Part shown: positions 63,926 to 64,000 of the stretch, piece by piece
Numbering within the stretch: position 1 is the first letter of the stretch
Layout: every line of letters starts with the position of its first letter
From: Lachnospiraceae bacterium KH1T2
GTDB lineage: Bacteria > Bacillota > Clostridia > Lachnospirales > Lachnospiraceae
NCBI GenBank assembly: GCA_900114405.1
Contig: FOSY01000010.1
Location: 48,044 to 112,043 of the forward strand
Length of the DNA stretch: 64,000 nt
Reading direction: 5' to 3'
Notes under the pieces: generated by a model
What the model was told of the DNA's origin: nothing
Database searches by the model: none
Seen by the model: the letters and a program-made list of their open reading frames with translations, nothing else
Position numbers and translations under genes: made by a program

Positions 63926-63991
63926 CTCGACTTATTCTAATGATGTAAATCCTCTAATGGTGAGGGTTTGCATCATTAGAATTTAGTCGAG
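63926..63991. terminator. long hairpin after glgB
   Basis: Arms of 29 and 30 bases (63926-63954 and 63962-63991) pair almost throughout, with only a few mismatches or G-U pairs and a 7-base loop. The plus strand lacks a U-run after the stem, while minus-strand transcripts would read through a short U-rich end. It likely ends or protects the glgB mRNA. Confidence 0.7.
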
Positions 63992-64000
63992 ATTATAAAA

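Overview
The window is a compact, moderately AT-rich chromosomal stretch whose genes and intergenic style point to an anaerobic Firmicute of the Lachnospiraceae (Butyrivibrio/Roseburia-like). Pointers are desulfoferrodoxin, glycogen enzymes, lipoproteins with Ala/Ser/Glu linkers, a leuB-ilvD-ilvB cluster, a serC-serA-DUF1015 operon, and TraX and DUF5662 proteins. Assignment is by gene content only; no rRNA is present. I found no rRNA, tRNA, CRISPR array, insertion sequence, prophage or convincing riboswitch/T-box.

Left part (1-9913): a ribose/galactose/xylose-type sugar ABC transporter (binding lipoprotein, double-ATPase, permease), a secreted protein with cell-wall-binding repeats, then a probable sugar-sensing operon. 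That operon holds a membrane-anchored paralogue of the transporter's binding protein, a NarL-type histidine kinase, its response regulator and an orphan family-1 solute-binding lipoprotein. From 9993 to 13681 lies a MacB/LolD-like exporter operon with a CARDB-like surface protein. At 13936-15952 is a small locus resembling a type VII secretion substrate with a DUF4176 partner and a membrane protein.

Middle (16095-28564): a purine-salvage operon (small protein, purine nucleoside phosphorylase, MTA/SAH-type deaminase, membrane-anchored MutS-like ATPase), tyrS with a phosphopantetheinyl transferase, and an unknown membrane protein. After a palindrome-rich intergenic mosaic comes a three-gene module: a double-AAA+ ATPase of the type found in extracellular contractile injection system (eCIS) loci, an 840-residue protein with glycine-rich hydrophobic blocks, and a YbjN/secretion-chaperone-like protein. 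No sheath, tube or baseplate genes are nearby. This module is the best candidate for an undescribed system.

Right part (28752-64000): a GldA/GldFG-type ABC system with a DUF4340 protein, desulfoferrodoxin, and a GH3 lipoprotein containing an 18-bp minisatellite. Next come gltX, a UvrD-like helicase, exoA, a GH13 protein that has lost key catalytic residues, TraX, DUF5662, trpS, a UPF0303 protein and apt. On the minus strand are potABCD, a lactonase-family protein and aroC. The last block, back on the plus strand, is a VanY-type carboxypeptidase, tgt, yajC, leuB-ilvD-ilvB, serC-serA, a DUF1015 protein and the glycogen branching enzyme glgB.
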